A stretch of DNA of 64,000 nucleotides from positions 4,588,001 to 4,652,000 of the forward strand of contig OZ316899.1 of the NCBI GenBank assembly GCA_973895155.1. The letters are read 5' to 3'. A program made the translations under genes and the position numbers. Position 1 is the first letter of the stretch, and each line of letters starts with the position of its first letter. A model generated the notes under the pieces. That model ran no database searches. It was not told where the DNA came from and worked only from the letters and a program-made list of their open reading frames with translations. This document shows, piece by piece, positions 33,255 to 44,369 of the stretch. Source of the stretch: Marsupella aquatica. Its lineage: Eukaryota; Marchantiophyta.

Positions 33255-34920
33255 GATGATATGTTTTATGAAGCCAAGAGTATGCCCTGTGCACATCATC
33301 TAGGAGAGTAAACAATGTGTGGATTCTTGATTGTGCTTGCTTCTTTCACATTTGTTATATTCACGAGTATTTCAACTCTTACTCTGTGTCAAACGGTTCA
33401 GTTTTGATGGAAAATGATCATTCCTGTCGAGTTGAGGGTATTGGGTCTGTAAAGATTCAAATGTTTGATGACATTGTGCGCACAATATTTGGAGTTAGGT
33501 TTGCACTTGACATGCGTAAGAATTTGATTTCACTCGATGTGTTGGATACAAATGGGCATCAATGACAAGTAATTGATGGTGAACTTCAAGTCATGTAGGG
33601 AGAGACATTGATTTTGAAGGGGAGTAGATAGAAGAATTTGTATATGTTGTAGGGCAGTACAATATGTGGAGAGGCCAATGTAACCAAGTCTCACAAGAAA
33701 ATGACTCAACTGTGACATTCACGGTTAGGCCACATGAGTGAGAAGGGTTTGGCTATCTTGCGGAAGAATGGGCTCATTTTTTATTTGCAATCTTGTAAAT
33801 TGAATGTCTATGAGCATTGCATTTTTGGAAAGTAGCATCATCATGCTTTTGGTGTTGGAACTCGTTGTTCCAAAGCGGTTCTTGAGTACATACATAGTGA
33901 CGTGTGGGGACCATCCCCAACTCCCTCACACTCTAGATTACTATTGATGATTACTCGAGATTTGTATGGATTTATTTTATGACCATTTTTACGAAGTGGA
34001 AGGCCCCAGTGGAGAATCAGATGGGAAACACGATTAAGTGTTTGAATACAAGGGTGAAGAGTCTGAGGTCAGAAAATGGCGGGGAGTACACTTCAATAGA
34101 ATTTGAAGAGTATTGTGTAGAACATGGATAACTCGCCATCTCACCATAGTTTATACTCCGCAACAGAATGGTGTTGCTGAGAGGCTCAATTGAACATTGT
34201 TGGAGCGGTCATAGAGTATGCTGAGCCAATAAGGTTTATCACAAGAATTTTGGGTAGAAGCTATCAATACTGTAGCTTATTTGGTAAATTTTTCTCCTTC
34301 TAGTGTAATCCATTTCAAAACACCGTTTGAAATGTGTTATAAGCCGCAAGCAGATTATCATGGCTTGGTAGTTTTTGGAAGTGATGCATATGCTCTCATA
34401 CCAAAGTATAATAGGACCAAGTTGGATCCTATGTCCAAGAAATGTATTTTTCTTGGGTATCAGAGTGGTATGAAGGCCTATAGGCTATGGGATCCTATTA
34501 CCTGTAAGCTTGTTGTCAATAGGGATGTTTCCCTCAATGAATCCAAATTATTTAAGGAGAGGATGAATACTCAGGTCTCCCATACTGACAAAGGAAAATA
34601 TCCTATCTCGGATCTTGTTGAGAGGGAGATTGATCATGAAATGCATGATCGGAGAGAATGAAGTGCTCCAAACATGGAGCTAGTTCCTGTGCCAGAGGAA
34701 CAAGAGGAGTTTGTTGATGTTGGTGAGCAACAAGTGGATGCTGCTAAGCTTCAAATTGTACTAGTAGACGCAATTCAATCGGAGTCATCAACTAGAAGAA
34801 CATTTGGTCGCACTGTACGCGCTCCTCCTAGGTATGGACAGTGGGTTGATTCATCTAAATTGCAAGAGGACAGTTTTGCAGTTGATGATGAGGGTGACAC
34901 GTTAATTTTGGAAGAATGAG
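33255..34920 (+). pseudogene. Copia protease and integrase relic
   Basis: Protease-type region NNVWILDCACFFHICYIHEY, where the active-site D-S/T-G reads DCA. Then GAG-pre-integrase (HSRLGHMSEKGLAILRKNG) preceded by a TGA where Trp is usual, integrase remnants near 33.9-34.2 kb (EYIHSDVWGPSPTPSHS; TPQQNGVAERLN followed by TGA), and the C-terminal part FKTPFEMCYKPQADYHGLVV, FGSDAYALIPKYNRTKLDPM, SKKCIFLGYQSGMKAYRLWD. Multiple stops; inactive. Confidence 0.88.
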
Positions 34921-34959
34921 AGCCTTCTTCATTTCATGAGGCCAATGCTTCAAAGGAGA

Positions 34960-36493
34960 AGCAAGAATGGACTGCAACAATGCAAACAGAGATGCAGTCA
35001 CTGAAGAACAACAGAACGTGAGAGCTTGTTAAGTTGCCTAAGGGTCAGGAAGTGGTGGACAACAAGTGGATTTACAAGCTGAAGGATAATTCAACAGGAG
35101 GTGGATCAAAGGTCTACAAGGCTAGGTTGGTAGCCAAGGGATTCACACAAGAGAAAGGTGTGGAATACAATGAGGTCTGTTCACCAGTTGCTAAATACTC
35201 TACAATATGGCTATTATGTGTACTTGTTGTAATGTTTGGTTTGTTGCTAGATCAGGTGAATGTTGTCACAACTTTCCTCTATGGCACCTTGGAAGAGGTG
35301 ATATTTATGAGACAGCCGCTAGGTTTTGTGAAGAGAGGACAGGAGGAAATTGTTTGTAGATTGTTGAAATCCTTGTATGGGTTGAAACAGTCACCAAGAT
35401 AATGGAACAAGCGGTTTGACGATTGGATTTAGACACAAGGTTTTCACAAGAGTGTGTTTGACCCTTGTGTATATTTGAAACTGGTAAAGAATGTTGTCTT
35501 TGGGTTCATTATTTTAGTACTTTATGTGGATGACATGTTTATTGCGTCTGAGATTGTTAAGTTTCAGCCACTGCTCAATGCAAAGTTTAAGATGAAGGGC
35601 CTAGGGCCAGCTAAGAGGATTTTGGGTATGCAAATCACTAGGGACTTGGAGGCTGGTAAGCTATGGTTGACACAAAACAATGATGCGAGGAAGGTAATTG
35701 CTAGGTTCAACATGGGGGATAGTAAGCCAATAAGTACCCATTTGGCTGTACACTTCAAATTGTCATCAACTTTTTGTCCCACAGATGCGATAGAGATGGG
35801 GCTGATGTCAAAGGTTCCTTATGATAAGGCAATGGGAAGTCTCATGTATTTGATGACTTGCACTAGACTTGATCTTGCCATGGCTTTGGGCAAGGTGAGC
35901 AGGTACATGTCAAATCCAAGAAAGGTACATTGAGAAGCAGTGAAGTGGATTATCAGGTATGTGAAGGGTACCATGGATCATGGTCTTTTATTTGATGCAA
36001 ATGAAAAAAATCTAGATCATTGATTGGCTATGTAGATCCTGACTATGGACAAGATCTGGACCAAAGGATATCAACAACAGGGTACGTGTTCACACTTGGC
36101 GGTGGATGCATAAGTTGGAGGTCTACTTTGCAGAAGTGTATTGCTCAGTCTCCTATAGAAGCAAAGTATGTTGCAGCAATGGAAGCAGCAAAGGAAGCGA
36201 TTTGGTTGGATAGACTTATCACTGAAATGAGATTGCCACAGGGGAATGTGAAGCTCCATTGTGATAGTTAGAGTGCGCTCCACCTTGCTGTGAACCAGGT
36301 GATGGACAGTAGAGTGAAGCACATAGACGTCAGGTACCATTTTATCAGGCAGGCTTTGTCTAATAATTTGTTTGAGCTAGTCAAGATAGACAGTAAACTC
36401 AACCCAACTGACGCATTTACCAAAGTGATTCCTTTGGAAAGTTTCTCTAGACATCGTGACGTGCTACAAGTTTTGCAATTGCATCACAAGTAG
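34960..36493 (+). pseudogene. Copia reverse transcriptase and RNase H relic
   Basis: RT: VDNKWIYKLKDNSTGGGSKV, YKARLVAKGFTQEKGVEYNE, QVNVVTTFLYGTLEEVIFMR, LLKSLYGLKQSPR (TAA where Gln is usual), the active site LYVDDMFIAS, and FKMKGLGPAKRILGMQITRD. RNase H: GYVDPDYGQDLDQRISTTGY, CISWRSTLQKCIAQSPIEAK, AKEAIWLDRLITEM, a TAG in the DSQSAL motif, then KHIDVRYHFIRQ and PTDAFTKVIPL. Ends at 36493, followed by a 180-bp leader into the polypurine tract. Several stops; inactive. Confidence 0.92.
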
Positions 36494-36674
36494 GGTTTTT
36501 TTTAACATTCACTGTAATATTACTGATATATGCTCTTCTTCACTTCTAGTAATAGGCTACGGCTTAGTTCTGGTTTACTCTAGTTAGAGAGGGGAAACCG
36601 TTTTGGATTTTGTCCAGAACTTCCCGCTGAGGAATCATATAGGTTAGCAGTATTACCCTCTCCTAGACCAGAGT

Positions 36675-36685
36675 CAAGGGGGAGA
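36675..36685 (+). promoter_or_regulatory. Polypurine tract
   Basis: AAGGGGGAGA immediately before the right LTR; plus-strand priming site of the retrotransposon. Confidence 0.75.
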
Positions 36686-37024
36686 TTCTTATTACTCAAG
36701 GTCTAGGGTTATGACATGTAACTATAGTTAGGCTAACCGTAGTCGGAGACGTGGTTAGGTGAACTACGATGCACACTATATGCCAAACAATGTTTGCTTG
36801 GATAAGTGGAACTTAGGCTCATTGTTACGGAGCCACTTGAGAGATGAGGAGAACTTACACTGTGGAAACTTGGTATAGCCGACGGGCTTAGAGTTCAGTA
36901 AAGCTCTCTTGTGTGTTCCCGTGGACGTAGCCTCAAGGAGGTGAACCACGTATCTCTTGTGTCGACTATTTGTGCGTTGGATGTGTCATGTGCTTACCGT
37001 TGTGATTATTGTCTATGCTCAAGA
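36686..37024 (+). repeat. Copia 3' LTR
   Basis: About 339 bp, homologous to 17555-17897. The first bases have decayed (a 4-base deletion and loss of the leading TG). It is followed by the ATTCC target duplication. Confidence 0.9.
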
Positions 37025-37439
37025 ATTCCCAGATGCATGTCATTTCCTCTTCAAAGATTTGGTGACAACGTCTCCATTGAGAGGTGCCCGTCTCTCTAAG
37101 TCAAACTTGGCAGCGTTGGACAATAGCATATTTGTTGCTTCTTCAAACAACTTGGGGGAGCCTGCCTGGTCCGCTGACCGGAAAGCCAATTCCCAAATCG
37201 TTGGACCTTTTCCTCTATTCAACCCTTTCCGATACGTAGTGTAAGCTGCAACCTTAGAAATAGCTTGATTTTGGTCCATTTCACATGCCTCAAAGAGCCC
37301 AACCTTGTTTTTCATTACCCACGCTTTCATACTTGCGTGAATGGACTCTGATCTTGTACAGTTAGGAATCTTAGCTCCTTTGGCACTCTTGTTTTGCAAT
37401 AATATAGATTAAAACGCTTGTTAAGCAACAAGAAAATAC

Positions 37440-37665
37440 TAGCGCCAGGCGCTAGAGAAGTGGAGCCGGTACCTAGAAGTAAATATTTGCAATGTAGATG
37501 ACGGGACGGCTTATTGTGTCCAATTGTGTCATCTGGCAATTGGAATAAATAATAGTGCCAGGCGCTAGGAATAAAGGACACTATGGTATTGTAAAATTCA
37601 ACGTTTACACTGTCAATACAATCATTCTGTAATTTTACTATACCAGCACTTGGCGCTAGTAATAT
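37440..37665. repeat. Three copies of a GCGCTAG motif in an intron
   Basis: GCGCCAGGCGCTAG at 37443, TGCCAGGCGCTAGGAATA at 37557 and GCACTTGGCGCTAGTAATA at 37645, all within the 300-bp intron of the disrupted gene. Related strings recur at 41.63 kb (CGCCCGGAGCTAGTAATA, inside the MITE), 44.48 and 44.60 kb, and 57.8-58.1 kb. Confidence 0.6.
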
Positions 37666-38038
37666 TCCAAAAATGAAGAGGAAAATAAAACAACTTACCA
37701 AACTAATAAAATTTCCCCATTGCCTCCACTTGACAACCCACCAAGAAATCCAACTCTAAAGCATTTGAAGCTCTCCTGGGACATGGTTACCGGACTACCA
37801 CCACAAATCAATCTCCCTTGAAAGTCGGTAAGCCTCTACAAACATGGAGGCATTTCGCATTTTATCCCAAAGCCTACGATGCTTTGCTTGACTCTCGTCC
37901 AAGTAACACTCCTTCAACTGAATGGTGATGGAAGGCTTGGTAGAAATGGAATGCGTCTGTTTGCTCACGCTTTGGGTTTGGATGCCTCCAAAAAAGATGT
38001 TTTGGGTTGCCAACCACCCAGCTTGGGCGTTGTCCGCC

Positions 38039-38235
38039 ATGAAGCCATGAATGATTGGATTTTCTAACCGATTCTCCTGGGACACCTCAATCATTAGTCT
38101 CCAAGCCTTCTCAAAGGACTTGGTATCCTCAATTTTTAGTTTGCAGGTGAATAAAGTACACAAAGCACGATAGTTGTGGTCGTAACTATGTGCACTAAAA
38201 GTAACCCAATCTTTTGTAAGTCATTTCATCACATC
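38039..38235 (-). repeat. 197-bp tandem duplication, copy B
   Basis: This segment matches 38236-38327 plus 43144-43248 (92 + 105 = 197 bp), the other copy having been split by the LINE. The copies share ATGAAGCCATGAATGAT, AGTCTCCAAGCCTTCT, AATAAAGTACACAAAGCAC and AAAGTAACCCA and differ by scattered substitutions. 197 is not a multiple of three, so it shifts the reading frame. Confidence 0.9.
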
Positions 38236-38687
38236 ATGAAGCCATGAATGATCGGATTTTCTAACCAATTCTCCTTGGACACCTTAATCATTAGTCTCCA
38301 AGCCTTCTTGAAGGACTCAGTATCCTCATTTTATTTTATTTTATTTTATTTATTATTATTAATTTTGAAATTTTGAAATTTATTCCGCGTGAACCCCACG
38401 GATGAGGGAAACAGGCAATCCAAAAGGCGGCAGGCCATCAAGGGCAGAAAAAACATACACATCAAAGCGGTAGCACAATCCACAAGAGAGCAAGTCCGAA
38501 TGAAACTAGGGATCAGACTGAGGATCCCAAGTGTCAATCCGAGTCAAAAGGAGTATTCCTAGGGATCAGAGTAGTCCCAATCTCAGGAGAACATGAGGCA
38601 AAATCTAAGCAGAAGCAAGATTGCCCAGTCTAGCTACATCAAAGTGTCAACCTGTCAAAGGCAAAAAGGCAATGGAGTAACCAGGCT

Positions 38688-41443
38688 TCAATGAGTTGCA
38701 GTACTCCGAGTATCCCGACCTAAAATCCTAAGTTGCTCTACTTCAAGGAGAGATCTTGCCTTGGTAAGGCGTACATGTTTGTTGCTCCGGGGTGAAGCTA
38801 AAGCAACAACATTCAGATGGTCAATAGTTTCAGAGAAATCTTGCCATTGATCAAAAGTCCTCAGTCTAGTTCTATCAAAAGTGTGCCCATTCCTAGCTAA
38901 CCAGATAGACCACAGAGTCTGGAATAGAAGAAAGGTACGTAGTGTAGTCCGAGGGGCCTTCCCAGACGTGGAAAGGAGTAAGCCCACAATGCTCATCCTG
39001 CCAATCGCTAAAATTCCATGTATCTAGCCGCTAGCAGTGACCCAACAATGGATGGCATGCCTGCATAAAAGAAATATGTGCGGGATGGTCTCAACTGTTC
39101 CCGTGCAGAGCGTGCAGCAGCCATCAGATTTACCAATTTGTAGCGCCCGTGACCCTGAGAAGAGGCCCTGCGCCAAGATCCTCCACAAAAAGGTTTTGGC
39201 TTTCGTGGAGAGATCAGCAGTCCAAACCACTTTCCAGATATACTTCCACTCAAGCTCCATCAGAGTCTCATGCCAAATTTGATTAAGTCTAATAAAGTCA
39301 GAGCCCTTTGGGCGGAGCATCTTGTATACCCTACTATTAGGTATACTGAAGCGCACGGGCACCGCCTCCTTATCAAGCCAACGCCATTGCCAATCCAAAG
39401 AGTCAAAGGCACTGCCCCGATATCCAGATTGAAGAACAACATTGAGGAAAGCGAGGCCCCAGTTCTTCTCAGCACCAGAGAAGCCTCTAAATCTAAGAAG
39501 TCTATCTTCAAAGTTCCTCCAAACCCCGTCCACAGGGGACCATAAATCACCAACAACTCTGACTCCTAACCTTCCACATATCTTGACAATGGCGAGTAGG
39601 TCTATCTCAGCGAGATTGTAGAAGCCTATCAAGCAGCGGAGCAGGTCTTCAATACCCCAGTGGCCTGGAATAGCAATCTCCCCAGGAAAGAAAAGCAGAT
39701 TAGCTCTTACCTCCATCCAAGAAGTCCAGATCTGACCAGTGTAAATTAGTCGGCCAACAAACGGGGAGTACTGAGCAGCATCTTATCTGACATAGAATAT
39801 CTGTTCCTGCGGACCGTCTTATAGTTCCTCCATTTAACTAAGTGTATATTCTCAGCAAACAATCGGGCCCACTCAGAATACGGATGATCCAGTGCACCAG
39901 TGAACTACTTACTGAGAAGAGCATTCGAATGCCTTTTGAAATCCTTCAGACCAAGCCCCCCATCAGCTTTTGGTCGGGATAATTTATCCCAGGCAACCAG
40001 CGGAATACGCTTCCCTCCCTGGTCATTAGTACCCCATAGAAACAGTCTACTCAATGTTGTCAGTTTCTTGGTTAACAAATTAGGCAATCGCAAAAACATC
40101 ATATGATACACTGGAATGGCCTGAAGTACATGTTTGACCAACAGTAATCTACCAGTGAAAGAGAGGAACCGTGTCGACCAGGATGAGAGTCTGGCTCCAA
40201 TACGGTCTAGACAGAAGTTGTGAAGTTGACTTTCAGTCAATCCAGTGCCAAAGGGGGCTCCCAAGTATTTTTGCACCGAGCCTGGTTCAGAGATCACACA
40301 TCCAGTGGCGCGAAGCTAATCCGGGATCCCATCTAAAGCAATGGGTATAACAATTGACTTCTGTAGATTCAGCTTAGCTCTTGTAGCCGTCTCGTAGCAG
40401 TGAATGGCAGTTCTAGCCTGTTCAAAAGCCACTTCTGTGGCTGGGATGAATAAACCCAGGTCATCGGCAAAGAGACGAAAACAAATATTCAGGAATTCAG
40501 AGATCTTTATGCCTTGCAGTCTCCCAGCATCTATCTCCGCATTGAAAAAATCCATAAGCGGTTGTGTGGAAATAGCAAAAAGTAAAGGTGACAAGGGGCA
40601 GCCATGTCTAACTCCATAGAGCATATGTACATCTTCTGTCCACAGACCATTCACTAGAGCCTTGGAGCATCCATGACTAAGCAGGGACTTCACAAGAAAG
40701 ATAAAATGTGAGCCAAGCCCAAGCAGATGCATTGTCTCCCAAATATAGGAGTGGTCCACTCTGTCGAATGCTTTTTCAAAATTGAGTTTCAGGAATAGGG
40801 TAGGGGTTTTAGTGCAATTAAGCTAGTCATGCATAAGCCATGTGAGAGAGATATTTTCAAGGATATGGCGACCAGGGATGAAGCCAGTCTGCTGCAAATT
40901 GATCATTCGAGGTAGAAGTATCTTCAGTCGCATGGCAAGCAATTTAGCAATAAGTTTGTATGTGATAGTCAACATAGTTAAGGGGCGCCAATCCCCAAGT
41001 CGTCGCTTGTCAGTTTTCTTGGGGATGAAACGAATAACACCATCCTTGATGCAGGATGCCAACAGGCCAGTACGCCAGAAGTCACAGACCATATCATACA
41101 TGTCTTCCTTCATAAATTCCCAGCAGGCAGAAAGCACTTCAGCGGTCATCCCATCAATGCCCGGTGCTTTGTCAGTTGGCAGCAGAAGTACAGTATTATG
41201 TAGTTCTTTTAATGAAGGTAGCTCTGCAAGTCGCCTGATCTCAGCTGTAGTAGGGGCAAAAAAAGTGTGACTGCAAAGCAAGCGGCGAACAATAGTCCTC
41301 TCAGAGCAGTGCTCTACATCTAGCTCCAAAGGGTAGTAAAGTTCTTCACAGTGTTTGTGTACCTCTTCTAGAATGAGTGTTTCATCTAGGATCACCCGAT
41401 CACCCGCAACCGTGAGGGATTCCATCTGTTCTTGCTAGCGTTG
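38688..41443 (-). pseudogene. LINE reverse transcriptase and C-terminal zinc-finger region
   Basis: Frames on the minus strand in order: LLPTDKAPGIDGMTAEVLSA, RFIPKKTDKRRLGDWRPLTM, LQQTGFIPGRHILENISLTW, FEKAFDRVDHSYIW, YGVRHGCPLSPLLFAI, and the active site FRLFADDLGLF near 40.46 kb. Then YLGAPFGTGLTESQL, TGRLLLVKHVLQAIPVYHMM and ADGGLGLKDFKRH. The zf-RVT-type part follows with KTFLWRILAQGLFSGSRALQ and a Cys/His set CTLC...HIFLLCRHAIHCW near 39.06 kb. Stops after LMHD, GIPD and LLSK sit where Gln or Trp is usual in the family. Copies RNA into DNA at the target site. Confidence 0.93.
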
Positions 41444-41819
41444 GGTATAACCACCGTGACAGCAAACAACAAACAGCAAACAGCAAATAGTTACTCGTAA
41501 CAGCAAACGGGTGGTAAAACTTTTGGAATTTTTTTGGGAATTTTTTTGGGAATTTTTTTGGGGGAATTTTTTTTGGGGAAAAAATATAAAAAAAAATTTG
41601 TGAGTCGATATTTTTTGGCTAGCGCCCGGAGCTAGTAATAGTATCGCCTTACACTAGCAAAAAATTGTCATGTTTTAAATTATTTTGAAAATTGTGACTT
41701 TTAATGACACATTTTTAGATTGTCTAGTTTGCTTGTAACAGTAAATTTTTGTTCGTAACAGGAAAATTTTTGCTCGTAACAGTAAATTTGTTTCCTATGT
41801 GCTGTCACGGTGAAAACCC
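41441..41819. mobile_element. Mutator-like MITE inserted in the LINE
   Basis: A 379-bp non-coding, AT-rich insertion between the LINE endonuclease and reverse transcriptase. Its ends are inverted: GGGTATAACCACCGTGACAG on the left and, on the other strand at the right, GGGTTTTCACCGTGACAG. It is flanked by TTGCTAGCG (41432-41440) and TTGTTGGCG (41820-41828), a 9-bp duplication with 7 matches, as expected for Mutator-like elements. The interior has runs of AATTTTTTTGGG and repeated (C/T)TCGTAACAGTAAA. Removing it with one duplication copy restores a continuous LINE frame (ARRQQ followed by EQMES). Confidence 0.82.
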
Positions 41820-41828
41820 TTGTTGGCG

Positions 41829-42996
41829 TCTAGCCTTAACCATGGAAAAGTAAAATTTAGAGAGCTTGTCCCCTTGACCAAGCCATTTAATCCGAGAAAG
41901 CCGACGGTAGTGATGTGCCGCTTCCAAGTCCAGCGCCCGGACACACTCCTCCATGGAAACATAGTCACGGATGCTGCCCATAGAGTAATCCTCCATAATG
42001 CTCATTTTCAGTAGGCGTAGCTTATCTTTTAGTAATGCCAATTCCACCTCTCGAGGTTGTTTAACAGTCTGAAGCTCCATGTAGCAGATACAGAACCTTT
42101 GATAAGCCTGGGCAAATTTTTAAGTGTGGGTCAGCAATAGGTCCCACCTCCACCACCCAAGCCAATCTAAGTTTTTCCAAATTGGCAGTGTCTCGTAGCA
42201 CGGCAGGATTAGCCTTAAAGTAAGTGGCTCTTCGAATTCCAGACTCAACCACGCAAATGGGACCCAAACGGAAAGTCACAATCACCAGATCATGATCAGA
42301 CAGAGCCGAAGGCCCATCATGGGCAAGCTCAATTATTTTGTCCGTCCATCTCCCCTTATCATTGAAATAGAACCTGTCAAGATGTGATTGGATCAACAAA
42401 CCACGGCGTACCCTGCGCCAGGTGAACCTAGACCCAGTAATCTTGTTCAGAACAGTTAACACATCTTGTAAATCCAAACGAGTAGATAGAAATCTCCAGA
42501 ATTCCAGTTCTCTCCCACCAATCAAAGAGGAGAGACCAGTTGAGTCACTCCACTACTCTGTCATGTTAAAGTCCCCACAAAGAATCCATTGATCACAAAG
42601 CAACTCATCTTTCAGTTCATTCCACAACTGTAGACGCTCTCCAGTAAAATTTGGTGCATATATATTAACCAGGCCAAAATTTCCTTCATCGTGTGCAAGT
42701 TGCACCCATACAGCTTGACCCTTGTCCAACCTACCAGTAGCAAGGATAGTGAAGGAAGGATGAAGGAGTGCAGTGCCCCCCCTGCCATCATCAGGTGACA
42801 AAAAGAAGTGATGGTATGAAGGTAAAATGGTTCGTAAAGCAAGATCCAACCTAAAGCCATCAGCTTTCACTTCTTATAGCGCCAAAGCCTCCAAGGGGCT
42901 ACGAAGAGAGGAGATCCATCTAAGAATCACCAATTTTCTATCAGGGTCACAGAGACCGCACACATTCCAAGAAGCAAAGTGGAAGACCTTCATCTA
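41829..42996 (-). pseudogene. LINE endonuclease region
   Basis: Starts at about 42996 (MKVFHFASWNVCGLCDPDRK, containing the N-terminal Asn motif). A TAA interrupts before EVKADGFRLDLAL, where LQEVK-type sequence is usual. Then QAVWVQLAHDEGNFGLVNIY, the LCGDFNMTE motif followed by TAG, GSRFTWRRVRRG and the SALSDHDLVIVTF motif. The last part (42080-41829) leads toward the reverse transcriptase with WLGQGDKLSKFYFSMVKARR. The endonuclease nicks target DNA to start reverse transcription. Confidence 0.9.
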
Positions 42997-43134
42997 CCAC
43001 CATTCCGACAGGAGTGTTAACTCCGAGTGTATTTGACACTCCCTAGATTACTGTAGCACTTGGTCAACAGCAATTCCGCAAGCAAGGTCGGTCAGAACAG
43101 TCTCCACGGGGGGTGTGTAGGATTGCAGAATCAG

Positions 43135-44366
43135 AGTATCCTCGGTTTTTAGTTTGTAGGTCAATAAAGTACACAAAGCACAATAGTTGTGATCGTAAAT
43201 GTGTGCACTAAAAGTAACCCAGTCTTTTGTAAGTCGTTTTATCACATCAAAACTTACCCATGCACCTTCCAGACTCCCACCAGGTTGCATTTGTCTCAAA
43301 AGATCAACGCCTGATTTATGACTGATCAAAGTCATCTTGAATATGTGAGGACGGTCTCCTTGAGATCCTTGACCTGGTAGGAGGTACCTTTGGAGGAAAG
43401 GCATGTTGATATTTCTTTGATATTGAACAAGAAAATCTAATTCACCACGACCTTTCTGGTCCTGTCTAAGACTACAGAAAAGGGACGCAAAATTTGGGGG
43501 TGTAGAAACTACCACGAGCGACTCAAAAATCTCTGTATCTTCAATATCTTGAATATCTTCCATACTTTCACACAAGGACTTCACAAAGGACCATGTCGCA
43601 ACATTTTTCCTTCCAATTTCTTTTTGATAACCTCCTCAAAAATCTTCTCTGCGCTCCTCAAAAATACCTTTCTTGACGGATGGTTGTGGATACCCATATG
43701 AATTGCTAAGCGGGACATTTGAGTACAGGTTTTTGAGTCAAGTATAACCTGAGGGTACATGTAAAATAACCATGCTAGACAGGAACACAAAATGGGACCT
43801 GATCACAAAATTGGCAAACAACTTCACCTTCATCAATGAATGAGCCAACACGATGTTGCCCGCCCAGTTTGGGGGTTCCAGCCCAAGCCTTTTGGTTCCT
43901 CCTTTTCTTCCGCCAAAAATAGTCACAACTATTATTCCTACACTCAATGAAACCCGCGCACGTTACTTTACCAACTTCCCAATATTTTTTGGGCTGGACG
44001 TTAGCTAATGTAGGAAATATTCTGGTCCAGATGTAGCAATCTTTTGACCGGTCCATGTTGCATAGGTGTGACCCCTTTGAAAGAGCTCTCGGTGCAGGAG
44101 GCAACTCAAAATACAACATTTCCATTGTATTTCTTTGGCAAACAGTCGACTTGCTCATGCCAAAAGTCCCCAACTCCGATGAACCTTGAGATTTCATTGA
44201 AACCAGTTGACTTGAGAATGGTATCCATTGCACTTCTCCGATACATGGTGCATTGCAAGATTGAGGACTGCCAAAGGAGGCAAAAAGTCTCCAGTCCTTT
44301 CACTAATCCAAAAGGACTGTCAACGGCCAAGATTAGCACATCTAAAGTCAAAAAGGACTTAAACAA
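43135..44366 (-). pseudogene. 5' part of the disrupted transposase-like gene, zinc-finger region
   Basis: Minus-strand frames 44233-43775, 43790-43581 and 43584-43135. The first holds a Cys-rich part (GKVTCAGFIECRNNSCDYFW; GEVVCQFCDQVPFCV). The second holds CLAWLFYMYP and AIHMGIHNHPSRKVFLRSAE, resembling the C-x-A...H-x-G-x-H-x-HP fingers of WRKY-GCM1/FLYWCH type found before plant transposases. The third holds GRGELDFLVQYQRN, ISHKSGVDLLRQM and VIKRLTKDWVTFSAHIYDHN, typical of the transposase core entry (the segment duplicated downstream). The LINE cuts the gene at 43134. Together with 37025-38327 and 16906-17549 it makes one old gene or transposon ORF on the minus strand. Confidence 0.6.
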
Positions 44367-44369
44367 ATC

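Larger units (their letters stand above)
17555..37024 (+). mobile_element. Ty1/Copia LTR retrotransposon (Tork/Tnt1-like), carrying a nested CACTA element
   Basis: A decayed plus-strand LTR retrotransposon. It has paired LTRs (17555-17897 and 36686-37024), a tRNA-iMet-type primer-binding site right after the left LTR, a polypurine tract before the right LTR, and a matching 5-bp target duplication ATTCC (17550-17554 and 37025-37029). Gag to RNase H lies at 32.3-36.5 kb in the Copia order protease-integrase-RT-RNaseH. The 9.9-kb CACTA element at 22179-32072 is inserted inside it. It is inserted in a minus-strand transposase-like gene. Without the CACTA it would be about 9.6 kb, long for Copia; the excess is the unexplained 4.3 kb at 17.9-22.2 kb. 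Confidence 0.9.
37025..38327 (-). pseudogene. Middle part of the disrupted transposase-like gene
   Basis: Minus strand. From 38327: SFKKAWRLMI, then the second copy of a duplicated segment (LTKDWVTFSAHSYDHNYRAL), then EDTKSFEKAWRLMIEVSQEN, PIIHGFMADNAQAGWLATQN and an R-L-W region with RRLWDKMRNASMFVEAYRLS. GFMADNAQAGW matches the conserved acidic motif of a plant transposase-like family in which it is followed by a FHWxQSL stretch; here that stretch is degraded. A further segment with WRQWGNF ends at a GTAAGT donor (37699). After an intron to about 37400 the frame 37399-37040 continues (SAKGAKIPNCTRSESIHASM, ELAFRSADQAGSPKLFEEAT). A TGA at 37037-37039 precedes HASGN, which joins across the Copia insertion to 17549. 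The exact family name is uncertain (MULE-like by the spaced acidic motifs). Confidence 0.62.
38328..43134 (-). mobile_element. LINE retrotransposon, near full length, minus strand
   Basis: A 4.8-kb non-LTR retrotransposon read on the minus strand: apurinic-type endonuclease, reverse transcriptase, C-terminal zinc-finger region, then a (TAAAA)n-type tail at 38328-38370 (seen as TTTTA repeats on the plus strand). A 9-bp target duplication AGTATCCTC flanks it (38319-38327 and 43135-43143). A short leader of about 140 bp precedes the endonuclease start at about 42.99 kb. The insertion lies within copy A of the 197-bp duplication of a transposase-like gene. Stops are frequent, so it is dead. Confidence 0.93.

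Noticed and set aside
36911-37244. Open frames within and just beyond the right Copia LTR
   Set aside because: The same frame occurs in the left LTR at 17784; it is LTR sequence, not a gene.
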